Positions 1-11,712 of a DNA stretch of 64,000 nucleotides are shown piece by piece. The translations under genes were made by a program, and so were the position numbers. Within the stretch, counting starts at the first letter, position 1. Every line of letters starts with the position of its first letter. The notes below the pieces were generated by a model. That model had not been told where the DNA came from. It did no database searches and saw only the letters and a list, made by a program, of their open reading frames with translations. Origin of the DNA: JASHVB01 sp963762885 (lineage in GTDB: Bacteria; Pseudomonadota; Alphaproteobacteria; Acetobacterales; Acetobacteraceae); contig CAVXNH010000098.1 in assembly GCA_963762885.1 (NCBI GenBank), forward strand, positions 62,001 through 126,000. The letters are read 5' to 3'.

Positions 1-3000
1 CTTCTCGGTCTGCACCAGCCGGTCCTGGGTGCGGCGCAGATCGGACAGCGCGGTCTCGGCGGCGATGCGGGCGCGGCGGGCTTCCTCGCCCCGCGCGGCG
101 AGTTCCTGGAACAGCCGCGCGTTCTCGATCGCCAGAACCGCCTGGCCGGCGAAGGTCTGCATCAGCGTGACGGTGGCGGGCGGGAAACCATCTTCGGTGT
201 GCCGGCGGATCACCAGGCCGCCGATCACCGTATCGTCGCGCAGCAGCGGCACCGCAAGCACGGCGTGGATGCCGGGCAACGCCTCGGCGGCGTTCGGAAC
301 GGAGGCGTCGTGCTGCACGTCGTCGGTGAACACCGGCGCGCGCAGCACCGCGCTGCGGCCGAGATGGGTCTCGCCCAACCTGATCCGCCGGTCGCGCAAC
401 AGCGCCACCCGCTCCTCGCTCATCCCGAACGCCGACTTAGGCACGAACACCTGTTCCTCGGCGTCGAATTCGTAGATCGTGCCTTCATCGGAGCGCGACA
501 GCCGCACCGCGCGGCTGACGATGGTTTCCAGCACGGTGTCGAGGTCGAGCGAGGAATTGACCGCGCGCAGCACCTCCTCCAGCGCCTGGAGTTCGGCGAC
601 CGAGCGGGCCAGCGCTTCGGTGCGTTCACGCAATGCCCGGAAGTTGGCGACGCTGGTGATGGCAATCACCGCTTGTTCCGCGAAGGTTTGCAGCAGTGCG
701 ACCTGGCTGTCGGAGAAGCCGCCTGGCTCTTCGGCCCCAAGCGAGATGGCGCCAATGACCTGATTGTCGCGCATTAGGGGGATGGTCAGATGGGACCGCT
801 GCCCTGCTTTCGAGTTCACATTGCGCACGGTCGGCGATAGCCCGGTTTCGATTTGCGCGTCCCGGACATGGACGATCTGCTTGTCCAGGATGGACCGGCA
901 TGTAAGAGACTCCCGTGTGGGCGCCATGGGGAACATCGCGGCATACGCAGCAAGTGCCGTCGGGTCCATCGACCGGTGCTGAATGGCGCGGAAGTGGACC
1001 ATATTGCCGTCGAATTCGAATAGTGCCGTGCCGACGCCATTACATAGCTCCGTCGCGCGGCGGCAAATTTGGTCGAACACAGGTTGCGTATCGTCCGGCG
1101 TGCTCGACATCACCTTCAACACGTCGATCGTCGCGGCCTGCTGCTCGATCCGCTCGCCGAACTCGCTGTTGCGCTGCGCCAGCGCCGCGGTGCGTTCCTG
1201 CAATTCGCGGTACGTTTCGGCGGTGCCAATGGCGATCACCGCTTGCTCGGCGAAGGTCTGTAGCAGGGCGATCTGGCTGTCGGTGTAGCCGCCCGGCAAC
1301 GCCGCGCTGAGCGAGATGCATCCGATCGCCTGCCCATCGCGAATGAGCGGAATCGCCACCTGCGATTTGTAGATCCCATCCTTGATCAGCGCGCGCACGG
1401 CCGGAGACAGACCGGGTTCGGCGTCGACGTCCTTGATGTGGATGATCTGGCTGTCGAGAATCGTCCGGCAGATGACGGACCCTCGCGTGGGCGCCATGGG
1501 ATATTGCGCCATGTAGGCCGCGTACGCCGGCGTTTTCAAATCGCGATCGCTGGATATTGCACCGAAATGGACCAACCCATCGCGGAGTTGGAACAACATG
1601 GCAGTGTTGCTGTTGCACAGTTCCTTGGCACGGCGGACGATCTGGTCGAACACCGGCTGGGTGTCGTCCGGTGTGCTCGACATCACCTTCAACACGTCGA
1701 TGGTCGCGGCCTGCTGCTCGATCCGCTCGCCAAACTCGCTGTTGCGCTCCGCCAGCGCCGCGGTGCGTTCCTGCAACGCACGATACGTCTCGGCGCTGCT
1801 GATGGCGATGACCGCTTGTTCCGCGAACGTCTTCAGCAGCTCGATCTGCGTGGCGGAATATTCGCCCAATTTGGGTCGGCCGAGGGCAATGGCGCCGATC
1901 GCGGTTCCCGCGCGCAGCAATGGTACCGCTGCGCCAGAGTAAGACGAGGCCCTGAACGCATATTCCGGGTCTGCACGCGAATCCGGTATCTGCACGGTAT
2001 CGCGGGTGAGGATCGCCCGGCCAAAGATGGTGGTGGAATTGGCCGGCATCGGGAACATCGCCTCATAGGCCCGGTCATCCCCAGTGAAGGTGCCAGTGTA
2101 GGCATGCAGGTGGAGTTTTTCACCGTCGAACAGCGCGAATGATGAGACCGTCGCAGCGCAGAACGCGCGTGCCCGTTCGACGATCAGATCGAACACCGGC
2201 TGCGGATCGCCGGGTGAGGCCGACATCACCTTCAACACGTCGATTGTCGCGACCTGCTGCTCGATTCGCTCGCCGAACTCGCTGTTGCGTTGCGCCAGCG
2301 CGGCGGTGCGTTCCTGCAAGGCGCGATACGTCTCGGCGCTGCCGATGGCGATCACCGCCTGCTCGGCGAAGGTCTTCAGCAGTTCAATCTGCGTGTCGGA
2401 GACCCCGTCCGCCTCCAGGCTTATGGTCGTGATCGCGCCGATCGCGCGTCCGTCGCGCATCAGCGGGATCGTGACCTGCGTCCTGTGCCCGAAATCGCGA
2501 ACCGCCTGCGAAATTCCGGGCTCCGCCGCCAGATCGCGAATGTGGACGATCGTTCCGTCCAGAATGGCCCGACAGGTCAGCGACCCGCGGTCGGGCACCA
2601 TTGGGAACATGTCTTTATAGACTGCATAGGCTTCGTGTCTGGCGTCACCGAGCATCTGCTCGATACTGGGATTCGCGCGAAGATGGACCAAGTGCCCATC
2701 ATATTCGAACAACGTCACGCCCCTGACATTCAGCAGCGCCGCGGCCTGGCGGCATATCAGATCGAATACCGGCTGCGCGTCGCCCGGCGAGGCCGACATC
2801 TCCTTCAGCACGTCGATCGTCGCGGCCTGATGGTCGATGCGTTCGGCGAACGCGCTGTTGCGTTCGGCCAGTTCGGCGGTGCGGTCGCGCAATTCCCCGA
2901 GCAGTCGCGTGTTCTCGATCGCGATCACCGCCTGGTCGGCGAAAGTGCTGACGAGATCGATCTGCCGGTCGGTGAACGGTTCGACCCGATGCCGGCCCAG

Positions 3001-4583
3001 CACAATAACACCGATTGTTTCGCCCTCGCGTAGCAGCGGCACGCCGAGCGCGGTCCGGACGCGCGCAAGGGTAATGGCCGGAGTGGAGGTGTAGTCCGGA
3101 TCCTTGCTGATGTCGGTGATGTGTACGATCTGTCCCTCAAGCACCGTCCGCCCGGCGACGTTCCCGCGATTCATCGTTACCAGTCGGCCGCGGAAGTATG
3201 CCTCGTACTCCGGCGACATCGAGCAAGTGGCCGCCGCGCGATACGCATCGCCCTCGCGCGTGTAAGCAACGGCCACGTCAGCGTCGGTCAGCCGCGTGGC
3301 GGTCGACATCAGCGTATCCAGCACCGGCTGCAAATCGAACGTCGAGCGGCTGATCACCTTCAGCACGTCGCTGATCGCGGTCTGGTATTCCAGCAATTCC
3401 TGAAGATCGCCGGTGCGGTCCTGCAACGCGCGGAACGTCGCCCGTACTGCCGATCGCGATCACCGCTTGCTCGGCGAACGTTTTCAGCAGCTCGATATGA
3501 CCGTCGGTGAAACCGTCGACATGCGGGTTGCCGAGTGCAATCACGCCAAGTGCAACACCCTCGCGCAGGAGCGGTACGGAGAGCATGGATTTGTGACCAA
3601 GATCTCGCAGGGCCTTGCTTCTTCCCGGAATCGCGTCCAGGTCGCGGTTATAGATGACCTCCTTATCTAAAATGGCCCAATGAGCGAATTGCGTTCGTGT
3701 CGGCGGCATCGGGAATTGACGTGCGACTTCTGCGAGCGCGTCGGGCGCGAAGCCGTGCGCCGCGCGGATGTGCACCAGTTCCCCATCGAACTCCTGCAAG
3801 GTCCCAAGCAGGCAACCGCAAAGATTCATTGCGTGCCGCAGGATGATGTCAAACACGGGCTGTGTGCTGCTTGTCGAGGACGACATCACCTTCAGCACGT
3901 CGATTGTCGCTGCCTGGTATTCCAGCGACTCCTGAAGTTCGCCGGAGCGCGCCCGCAACTCCCGTTGCGTCGCCGCGCCGGCGATGGCGAGCGACGCCTG
4001 TTCGGCGAAGGACTCCACCAACGCGACCTGATCGTCGTCGAAGCCGCCGGTTTCGAAACGGCCCAGCCCAATGACACCGATCGCCTTCCCATCGCGCCGC
4101 AGCGGCACGTGCAACGCGGATCGTACGCCCAGGTCGCGTGCCGCCTCGTGCAATGCCTGTTCGGCCTGCCAATCCCGGATATGAATTGTTTGGTTCGCCA
4201 GCAGCGCACGTCCAAAGAACGAGTTCGGGCCCGGGAATTCGCGGATAAGACCGGCGCCACCGCTCGTCCGCTGCCGCGTCGTGGCCATCGGTCATGCGCA
4301 GGTGCAACAGCGTGCCGTCATATTCGCAGATCGCCACGCTCGACGCGCCGCACAGCTCCCTGGCGCGCCGGGCGATCAGTTCGAACACCAGCTGGGGATC
4401 GTCGGGCGAGGCGGCGATCGCGCGCAACACCTCCCCCAGCGCCGCGGTCTGCGCCGCCGCCGCGTCGCGCTGCTGACGCAACTCCGCAACAGCGCGCCGA
4501 AGCTCGGCGACCGTATCGGCTTGCGCCGCGCTCATCGGCGTGTCCTCCGCGGTGCCGCCCGAGGGCCCGTCCGCAGGCATCAT
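1..4583 (-). CDS. Giant multi-GAF sensor histidine kinase, 3' end beyond window, two frameshifts
   Basis: Signal-sensing kinase made of a short N-terminal coiled coil (about residues 20-50) followed by eight GAF domains in a row. Each repeat ends in a phrase like FAEQAVIAI plus a linker such as ALQERTAAL and DVLKVMS. The last residues in the window, ending LVQTEK, are the helix that precedes the HisKA dimerisation domain in the neighbouring paralogue, so the kinase core lies off the left edge. The reading frame is open from about 3440 to 1. Two breaks are seen: near 4243 (two bases missing or one extra) and near 3441 (one extra G). The start ATG at 4583 overlaps the stop of the upstream kinase (ATGA), so translation is probably coupled. 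GAF domains bind small ligands or chromophores; no conserved bilin cysteine is obvious. The protein has no transmembrane segment and is probably cytosolic. The frameshifts could be sequencing errors. Confidence 0.85.
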
Positions 4584-7500
4584 GCCACCGTTCCTTCCGC
4601 CCCGAACATCCGCCGCGGCAGGCTGATCGAGAATTCGGTATGCTCCCCGACCTCGCTCTCGACCGCGATCGTTCCGCCGTGTTGTTTCGTCACGATATCA
4701 TAGGTGATCGACAGGCCAAGTCCCGTTCCTTCGCCGGTCGGCTTCGTGGTGAAGAACGGCTCGAACAGCTTTCGCGGATGTCGTCGGAGATGCCGGTGCC
4801 GTTGTCGCGCACGCGGATTTCGACGCGGTCGCCCAGGTCGCGCGTGACGACGGAGAGCGTGGGTTGGAAGCCGGGCGGGGCGTTGTCGCGGGCGCGTTTG
4901 GTGGCGGCGTAGAAGCCGTTGCTGAACAGGTTCAGGAACACGCGGGTGATGTCCTGCGGGTTCAGCTCGATCGGCGCGATGCCGCCGGCGAAATCCCGTT
5001 CCAGGGCGATGTTGAAACTCTGGTCCTGTGCGCGGGCGCCGTGATACGCGAGGTTCAGTGCCTCATCGACCAGCGCGTTGATATCCACCGTTCGCCGTTC
5101 GCCGGACGCACCGCGCGAGTGCTCCAGCATCGCCCTGACGATGCCGTCGGCGCGTTTGCCATGCTCGGTGATCTTTTGAAGGTTGCTGGTCAGCATGGCC
5201 GAGACGTCGTCGATCTCCGCGCGCTGGTCATCGGACAGCGTCGCGAAGCCGGGCGCGGCGGCTTCCTTCAGTTCGGCCAGCAGATCGACCGACAGGGAGG
5301 CGAAGTTGTTGACGAAGTTCAGCGGGTTCTTGATCTCGTGCGCGACGCCGGCGGTGAGTTGGCCGAGCGAGGCCATCTTCTCCGCCTGGATCAGGTTGGC
5401 CTGAGCAGTTTTGAGGTCGCGGAAGGCGGCCTCGATGGTGCGGGCGGCTTCCTGCGCGGCGTCGCGCGCGGCGGCGATCTCGGCCTCGTTGCGCTTGCGT
5501 TCGGTGATGTCGGCGTAGATCAGCACGAAGCCGCCGGATGCCACCGGGTTGTGGCGAATTTCGATCACTCTGCCGTCGGGTCGAGTGCGCTCATAGGACC
5601 GGGCCTGGCCGGCTTGCTCTATGAGCATGCGTACATGTTCATCAGCATCGACGCCCGGACCATACTCGCCGCGTTCGGCCAGATATCTGACGTATTCAGT
5701 AAACGTTTGCCGTCGCGCGATGATCTCATTTGGTACGTCGAGGATGTCCTGGAACTTGCGGTTCCACGCGGCGAGGTGCTGCGTTTCGTCGAACATGGCG
5801 ACGCCGTCGCCCATGTTCTCGAACGTGACGCGCAACTCGGCCTGACGTTGCGCGAGTTCGTCGGTGCGGGTGCGGAGCTCATTCAGCAGCCGCGCGCTTT
5901 CCATCGCGATCACCGCCTGGGCCGCGAAGTTTTCCAGCAGGGCGATTTGCTTGTCGGAGAAGGCGCGGACTTCCTGGCGATAGAAACTAAAGAAGCCGAT
6001 CGCAGCCCGATCTTTGACGAGCGGCACGTGGATTATCGTGCGCGCGCCTCCCAGATCGGCCACGGCGCGGGCACCGGGTTCCCCGCTGGTGTATCCAACG
6101 CCGTCGCGGACATCCAACGTCTGGACCGCGTGACCGGTTTCCAGCGCTCGCGCCGGGCCGGTACCCGGCATCGGGATCGTCTCATTTCGCGCGCTGTATT
6201 CGGCGTACACAGCGGGAACGCCCCTGGTGGCAAGAGCCTGGATACGTTCGCCATCAAAACGGCGCAGTACACCGAACGCGGCGCCGCACAGACGCATCGC
6301 CTTTTCCAGCATGGCATCGAACACCGGCGCCAGATCGCCGGGCGAGGCGTTGATGACCTGCAACACCTCGGCCGTTGCGGTTTGCTGTTCCAACGCTTCC
6401 TGTGTCTCTGTCAGCAGGCGCGCATTCTCCATTGCGATCACCGCCTGGGCGGCGAAGTTCTCCAGCAGGGCGATTTGCTTGTCGGAGAAGCTTCGCACCT
6501 CCTGGCGATAGAACGTGAACAGGCCAACCGAGACGCGGTCTTTGACGAGCGGCACCTGTAGGACCGTCCGTGCACCGCCCAAATCGACCATGGCGCGCGG
6601 TCCCGGGACGCCGGTCTTGTACAGGTCGGTCTCCCGGAGATCGAGGTCCTCCGCCGACCGCCCGGACTTCAGGGCCCGGCCCATGGTGCTGTCCGGGGGC
6701 GGAGTAAGCGGGGTTTGGCCGCTGAACTCGGCGAGGGAATCGGGCAGGCCTCGCGTGGCCATCGTCCGAACGCTTTCGCCGTCGAAATTCCGCAGCAGCC
6801 CGAACGCTGCCCCGCACAACCGCATCGCTTTTTCCAGCATCGCATCGAACACCGGAGTCAGATCGCCAGGCGAAGCGTTGATGACCTGCAACACCTCGGC
6901 GGTCGCGGTCTGCTGTTCCAACGCCTCCTGTGTTTCCGTCAGCAGCCGCGCGTTTTCCATCGCGATCACCGCCTGGGCGGCGAAGTTTTCCAGCAGCGCG
7001 ATTTCTTTCTCCACGAAGGGGCGGACCTCGGTACGGACCACGGAAATGAAGCCTGCGAATGCCCCATCCTTCCGGAGCGGAAGTAACAGGATTGTGCGCG
7101 CATCCGTCTGCTCCATGAAGGTTGACGCGTGCATGTCTTGTGTCGGTTCAAGCGCTCTCACATCCAGAACGTGGTAGTAACGTTCGCCTTCGATCAAGGG
7201 GCGAGTCATGAAATTCGGTGGATTTTTTTGTCGCGCGAACGCGGCATAAGCTTCCGGGAAGCCATGGGTCGCCACCGCCCAGACAAACTCGCCGTCCCAG
7301 GTGTAAAGCGATCCAATCGCGGCGCCGCATAACGTATGCGCCTTGTTCAGGATCGCGTCGAACACGGGCGCCAGATCGCCCGGCGATTCGTTAATCACCT
7401 CCAACACCTCGGCCGTCGCGGTCTGCTGTTCCAGCGCCTCCCGCGTTTCCGTCAACAGCCGCGCGTTCTCCATCGCGATCACCGCCTGGGCCGCGAAGTT

Positions 7501-10500
7501 CTCCAGCAGCTCGATCTCTCGGTCGGAGAACAGGCGCGCTTCCCGCCGCCGCGCGCTGATGATGCCGACCACTTTGTCGTCTTTCACCAGCGGTACGCCG
7601 AGGATGGTCCGCACACCCGTAGCATCGATTTCCGGATTGACCTCGACATCGTCCGTCTGAAAGTCGGCGGAATGAAAGAACCGGGCCCTCTCCCGGATCA
7701 CCTTTTCCTGCGCGGTGGACGGGCGCCGCGGCTGGCGAAGCAAAACGGCGGCTTCCTCGGTCATGCCGCGGGTCGCGGCGGCGTGGATCATTTCGCCGTC
7801 ATAAAGCCAGAGGCTGCCGATCGCCGCGCCGCAGACGCGGTGCGCGCTTTCGAGGATCGAATCGAACACCGGGGCGACGTCGCCGGGATTGGCGTTGATG
7901 ACCTGCAACACCTCGGCCGTCGCGGTCTGGCGTTCCAGTGCCTCCCGCTGTTCCGTCAGCAGCCGCGCGTTTTCCATCGCGATCACCGCCTGGGCGGCAA
8001 AGCTTTCCAGCAGGGCGATTTGCTTTTCTGGAAACGCGCCGGGCTCCGCGCGATAGATCGCGATAAAACCGAGGACGGCGCCGTCCTTTAACAGTGGTAC
8101 GTCGAGGACTGCGCGGATGCCGCCGACGTCCACCATCGCACGGCGGTACCGAGGAAGAACCGTCCCGATATCGTTCGGTGGCGGCGATGTCCTCTACCTG
8201 CACCGGACGTTTTGTTTCAAGAATGAGTGACGGTGGACCGCCCAGCGCCGCCGACAGCGGGTTCGCCGCGCTGAACTCGGCGAAACCCGTTGTGACGCCG
8301 CGCAATGCCACGGTATCGAACCACTGCCCATTGTACTGGTAGAAGCCACCAATAGTCGCGCTACACAGACGCATCGCCTTTTCCAATATCGCATCGAACA
8401 CCGGCGTCAGATCGCCGGGGGAGGCGTTGATAACGCCCAACACCTCAGCGGTCGCGGTTTGTTGCTCCAACAACTCTTGAAGATCGGCCGTGCGGGTTTG
8501 CAACGCGCGATATGTCTCGGCGCTGGTGATGGCGATCACCGCCTGCTCGGCGAAGGTTTTCAGCAACTCGATCTGGGTGCCGGTAACGCCGTCGACACGC
8601 ATGCTGCTTGTCGTGATCGCGCCGATCGCGCGGCCGTCGCGCAGTAGGGGAACCGAGACCTGCGTCTTGTGCCCGAGATCCCGAACCGCCTGGGATATGC
8701 CGGCCTCGGCATCCAGATCGCGGATGTGGATCAATGCACCGTCCAGAATGGCGCGGCAGGTCAGCGAGCCGCGGTCTGGTACCCGCGGCCATCCGCTTCG
8801 ATAGCTCGCGAGCGCGTTAGCGCTTACCACGGCCCCCGAGCCTGTGTTCGCGCGATAATGAACCAACTCACCGTCGTATTCGAACAATCCCACGACTGGA
8901 GTGCCGAGAAGAGCTTTCGCCTGCCGGACGATCAGATCGAACACCGGCTGTGCGTCGCCGGGCGAGGCCGACATCTCCTTCAACACATCGATCGTCGCCG
9001 CCTGATGGTCGATGCGTTCCGCGAACGCGGTGTTCCGCTCGGCCAGTTCGGCGGTGCGTTCGCGCAACTCGCCCAACAGCCGAGCGTTCTCCATCGCGAT
9101 CACCGCCTGGGCGGCGAAGTTCTCCAGCAGCGCGATTTCCTTGTCCGAGAAGGGGCGCACCTGCGGCCTCATTGCGCTGATGTAGCCCAGGAAGTCGGCA
9201 TCTTTGCGGAGCGGGACGAACAGAATGGTTCGGACATCCGTTCGTTCGAGCAGAAACCGCCCAACCTCCGATACCAGTCCCTGGATCGCCCTGATATCCG
9301 GGATTTGACCCGGTCGAGTGCCGCCCGCGGTCATTCGACGGGCCGTGTCATTGATTGGAACCCCTCGGCGGATCAGCACCGCCAATTCCTCCGGTAGTCC
9401 ATGGGTTGCGACCGCGCGCTGCAATTCGCCGTCGAAGGTAAACAGCGAGCCAATGGTGGCGCCGCACAGCGCGTGGGCCTTGTCCAGGATCGCCTCGAAC
9501 ACCGGCGCCAGATCGCCGGGCGACGCGTTGATGACGCCCAACACCTCGGCCGTCGCGGTCTGCTGTTCCAGCGCTTCCTTCTGCTCGGTGATCAGCCGAG
9601 TGTTCTCGATCGCGATCACCGCCTGATCGGCGAACGTGCTGACAAGCTCGATCTGTCGTTCGGTAAACGGTTCGACCCGCTGCCGCGCGATCAGCAGAGT
9701 CCCGATCGCCTCGCCTGCGCGCAGTAGAGGCACGCCGAGTGTCGTCCGCTGCTTGCCAAGCCGGGTCGACAACTCCGGGTAACCGGGAATAGTGGCCACG
9801 TCGTCCACATGCACCGGTCGCCCCTCGCGAATCGACCTGGTCCCGACAGTCGTCGGGTAATCGTCCAGAGGAAACGTGCCACGTCCTCTGAGGAATGCTT
9901 CGTATTCCGGCGGAAATCCGAAATTCGCACCCAGCCTTGCGAATTCGCCCTCACGATGGAAAATCATTGCCTGCTCGGAATCGCACAGCCGCGACGCGGT
10001 CTGGATCACCGTGTCGAGCACCGGTCTCAGATCGAACGTCGAGCGACTGATGACCTTCAGCACGTCGCTGGTCGCCGTCTGGTATTCCAGCAACTCCTGA
10101 AGATCGCCAGTGCGCGCCCGCAACTCCCGCAGCGTCGCGGCACCGGCGATGGCGAGCGACGCTTGCTCGGCGAAGGACTCCACCAGCGCGACGTGGGCGT
10201 CGTCGAAGCCGCCTTGCTCGACGCGGCGCAGCCCGATGCAACCGATCGCCTGGCCGTCGCGGCGCAGCGGCACATACAGTGCCGACTGAAACCGTCCACC
10301 GAGGCCGGTCGAGCGCCGTAACGGATCCGAATCGATATGCCGGCTGTGAACGATCTGGTTCGTCAACACCGTGCGGCCGGCAAAGGAGTCCGGCCCGGGG
10401 GGACGCGGGAAATCGCGGCGGGCTCCCTCGATCTCCGCCTGGTCGAAACCTATCATCACCGGGGCCTGCAGCAGCGCGCCGTCATATTCGGCGATGCTCG

Positions 10501-10747
10501 CCGCGGCCGCGCCGCACAGCTCCCGCGCGTGGCGGGCGATGAGTTCGAACACCGGCTGGGGATCGTCGGGCGAGGCGGCGATCGCGCGCAGCACCTCCCC
10601 CAGCGCCGCGGTCTGCGCCGCCGCCGCGTCGCGCTGTTGCCGCAATTCCGCGTTGGCGCGCTGAAGCTCGACGATTGCATCGTGTTGCGACGCGCTCATC
10701 GGAGTGTCCCCCGCCGTGCCGCCCGACGACCCGTCCCCAGGCATCAT
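4580..10747 (-). CDS. Giant sensor histidine kinase: nine GAF domains, PAS, HisKA, HATPase; two frameshifts
   Basis: About 2,050 residues when two single-base breaks are repaired. Order: coiled N-terminus (20-50), nine GAF domains (roughly 50-1640), a PAS-like domain (FENMGDGVAMFD), a coiled coil, HisKA with phospho-accepting His in GVAHEIKNPL, then HATPase_c with N box and GTGLGLSI. The GAF linkers are near-identical, for example ENARLLTETQEALEQQTATA, pointing to growth by internal duplication. Frame breaks: near 8150 inside GAF5, and near 4780 where GAAAGC replaces the expected GAAAAGC (one A lost from a run) just before the KLFEPFF segment. The stop at 4580 overlaps the start of the downstream paralogue. 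The start at 10747 likewise overlaps the stop of a third, truncated copy. No response regulator is seen nearby. Function as a soluble multi-input kinase is certain at family level; the signals are unknown. Confidence 0.88.
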
Positions 10748-10935
10748 GCCACTGCTCCAACCGCTGCGAAGATCAGGCGCGGCAGGCCGGTCGAGAAGGC
10801 TGTTTGGTCCCCGACCGCAATCGTGCCGCCATGTTGTTTCGCCACGATATCATAGTTGATCGACAGGCCAAGCCAGGTGCCCTCGCCGGCCGGCTCGATC
10901 GCGAGCAACGGTTCGAATGGTTTGTCGCGGATTGG
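10744..10935 (-). pseudogene. C-terminal remnant of a third kinase copy (HATPase G2 box to stop)
   Basis: On the minus strand the last 60 or so codons resemble the end of the adjacent kinase: IRDKPFEP, GEGTWLGLSI, YDIVAKQHGGTIAV, then a stop overlapping the next start as ATGA. A Trp sits where the functional copy has Gly (GTGLGL). Homology begins abruptly near 10935 and nothing upstream resembles the rest of a kinase. This is a leftover from a tandem array of at least three kinase genes. Confidence 0.75.
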
Positions 10936-11112
10936 GTGCGAGCCTCTGGCCGCACGGCTTCCTGAACTACGTCTTCAGCCGGGAAGGTCTGGTCGAGCCG
11001 GATCGGCTCAGCGTCGCGCTACGGATCGCCAAGGGCGAGTTGGCCGCGGCCGCAGGATTATCCCAAGACGCTGTGTCCAGGACAAGACGGTTGCGGGCTC
11101 CGGCGCCGGGTA
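10936..11112 (+). pseudogene. Fragment of an Xre/MbcA-like antitoxin
   Basis: A plus-strand stretch reads EPDRLSVALRIAKGELAAAA followed by GLSQDAVSR, which matches the style of the Xre-like helix-turn-helix at the start of MbcA/ParS (DUF2384) antitoxins. The open frame runs on only into sequence antisense to the higA-like gene, so the C-terminal domain is missing. There is no clear start codon or ribosome site. It lies exactly between the truncated kinase and HigA, which suggests repeated insertion and deletion at this spot. Confidence 0.45.
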
Positions 11113-11439
11113 CTAGGCGGCATCTACCTCCCTGATGATCCGCTCACCGAATTCCTGCTCTGCCAGAGCCAGGTCGTAGTTGCTATGCAGGTTCATCCAA
11201 AACGCCGCGCCGGTACCGAAATAACGGCCGAGGCGCAACGCCGCCTCGGCAGAGACGGCGTGTTGGCCTCGGATGATCTCGGTCAGTCGATTTGCCGGGA
11301 CACTCAATTTGAGGGCGAGTGCGTTGGCGGTCAGCCTGCGCGCTTCCAACTCGCTGGCGAGCGTGCGGCCAGGATCCACCGGCGGCAGCGGTGCGCCGCC
11401 CGGATACGCGAACAGGTCAGTCCGTTGCGTCGTGACCAT
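11113..11439 (-). CDS. higA: HigA-family XRE antitoxin
   Basis: 108 residues, the usual length for HigA antidotes. The central part is a cro/C1-type helix-turn-helix (LALKLSVPANRLTEIIRG, then VSAEAALRLGRYFGTGAAFW), and the C-terminal helix LHSNYDLALAEQEFG is typical of this family. HigA neutralises the HigB mRNA interferase and represses its own operon. The partner should lie just upstream; only the last 20 codons of a HigB-like toxin remain there (stop 12 bp before this start). The antitoxin is therefore an orphan that may still repress or protect against related toxins. Confidence 0.85.
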   Translation of the reverse strand: MVTTQRTDLFAYPGGAPLPPVDPGRTLASELEARRLTANALALKLSVPANRLTEIIRGQHAVSAEAALRLGRYFGTGAAFWMNLHSNYDLALAEQEFGERIIREVDAA

Positions 11440-11451
11440 GTGCCCAGCCCC

Positions 11452-11514
11452 TCAATGCGTATCAACGACGTGGACATCGAACGCGTCGCCATCTCTGAAT
11501 TTGTAACTCGTTAT
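11452..11514 (-). pseudogene. 3' remnant of a HigB/RelE-type toxin
   Basis: Immediately upstream of higA on the same strand the frame reads YKFRDGDAFDVHVVDTH and stops. This corresponds to the usual HigB C-terminus (FRW-DGDAY-VEIVDYH pattern in family members). Upstream of about 11514 the similarity ends, so the catalytic part is lost. The 12-bp spacing to higA is normal for a higBA operon. Confidence 0.65.
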
Positions 11515-11712
11515 TCGGTGGCTACGCGCGTGGCGGCGGCGCTGCGCTCCGGCATCCACGAAAACCGGATCGTCGCGGTGCGCCAGACCAGCCCGCACCG
11601 GGAAGGCACCCTGGCCGATCTGCTGGCCGTCATGCAGACCGATCTGCGCCGCATCGAGGCCGCGCTACGCGAGGTCGCCATGCAGGCGAGTTTCCTCGAC
11701 CAAGCCGCCTGA
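11515..11712 (+). pseudogene. C-terminal fragment of an unidentified protein
   Basis: From the HigB junction onward the plus strand is open and protein-like: TRVAAALRSGIHENRIVAVR, then a leucine-rich helical end LADLLAVMQTDLRRIEAALR, stop at 11710-11712. No start codon lies on the right side of the junction; the upstream in-frame codons are antisense to the toxin remnant. I do not recognise the family. It is probably the tail of a gene cut by the same rearrangement. Confidence 0.35.

Noticed and set aside
4700..4800. Programmed frameshifting in the kinase C-terminus
   Set aside because: The lost base lies in a short A run, the product without the shift would lack ATP-binding residues, and similar single-base breaks occur in unrelated genes of the window.
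1..10855. Long plus-strand open frames opposite the kinases
   Set aside because: They are antisense shadows of repeated GAF sequence with basic, low-complexity translations; the minus strand gives coherent domains.
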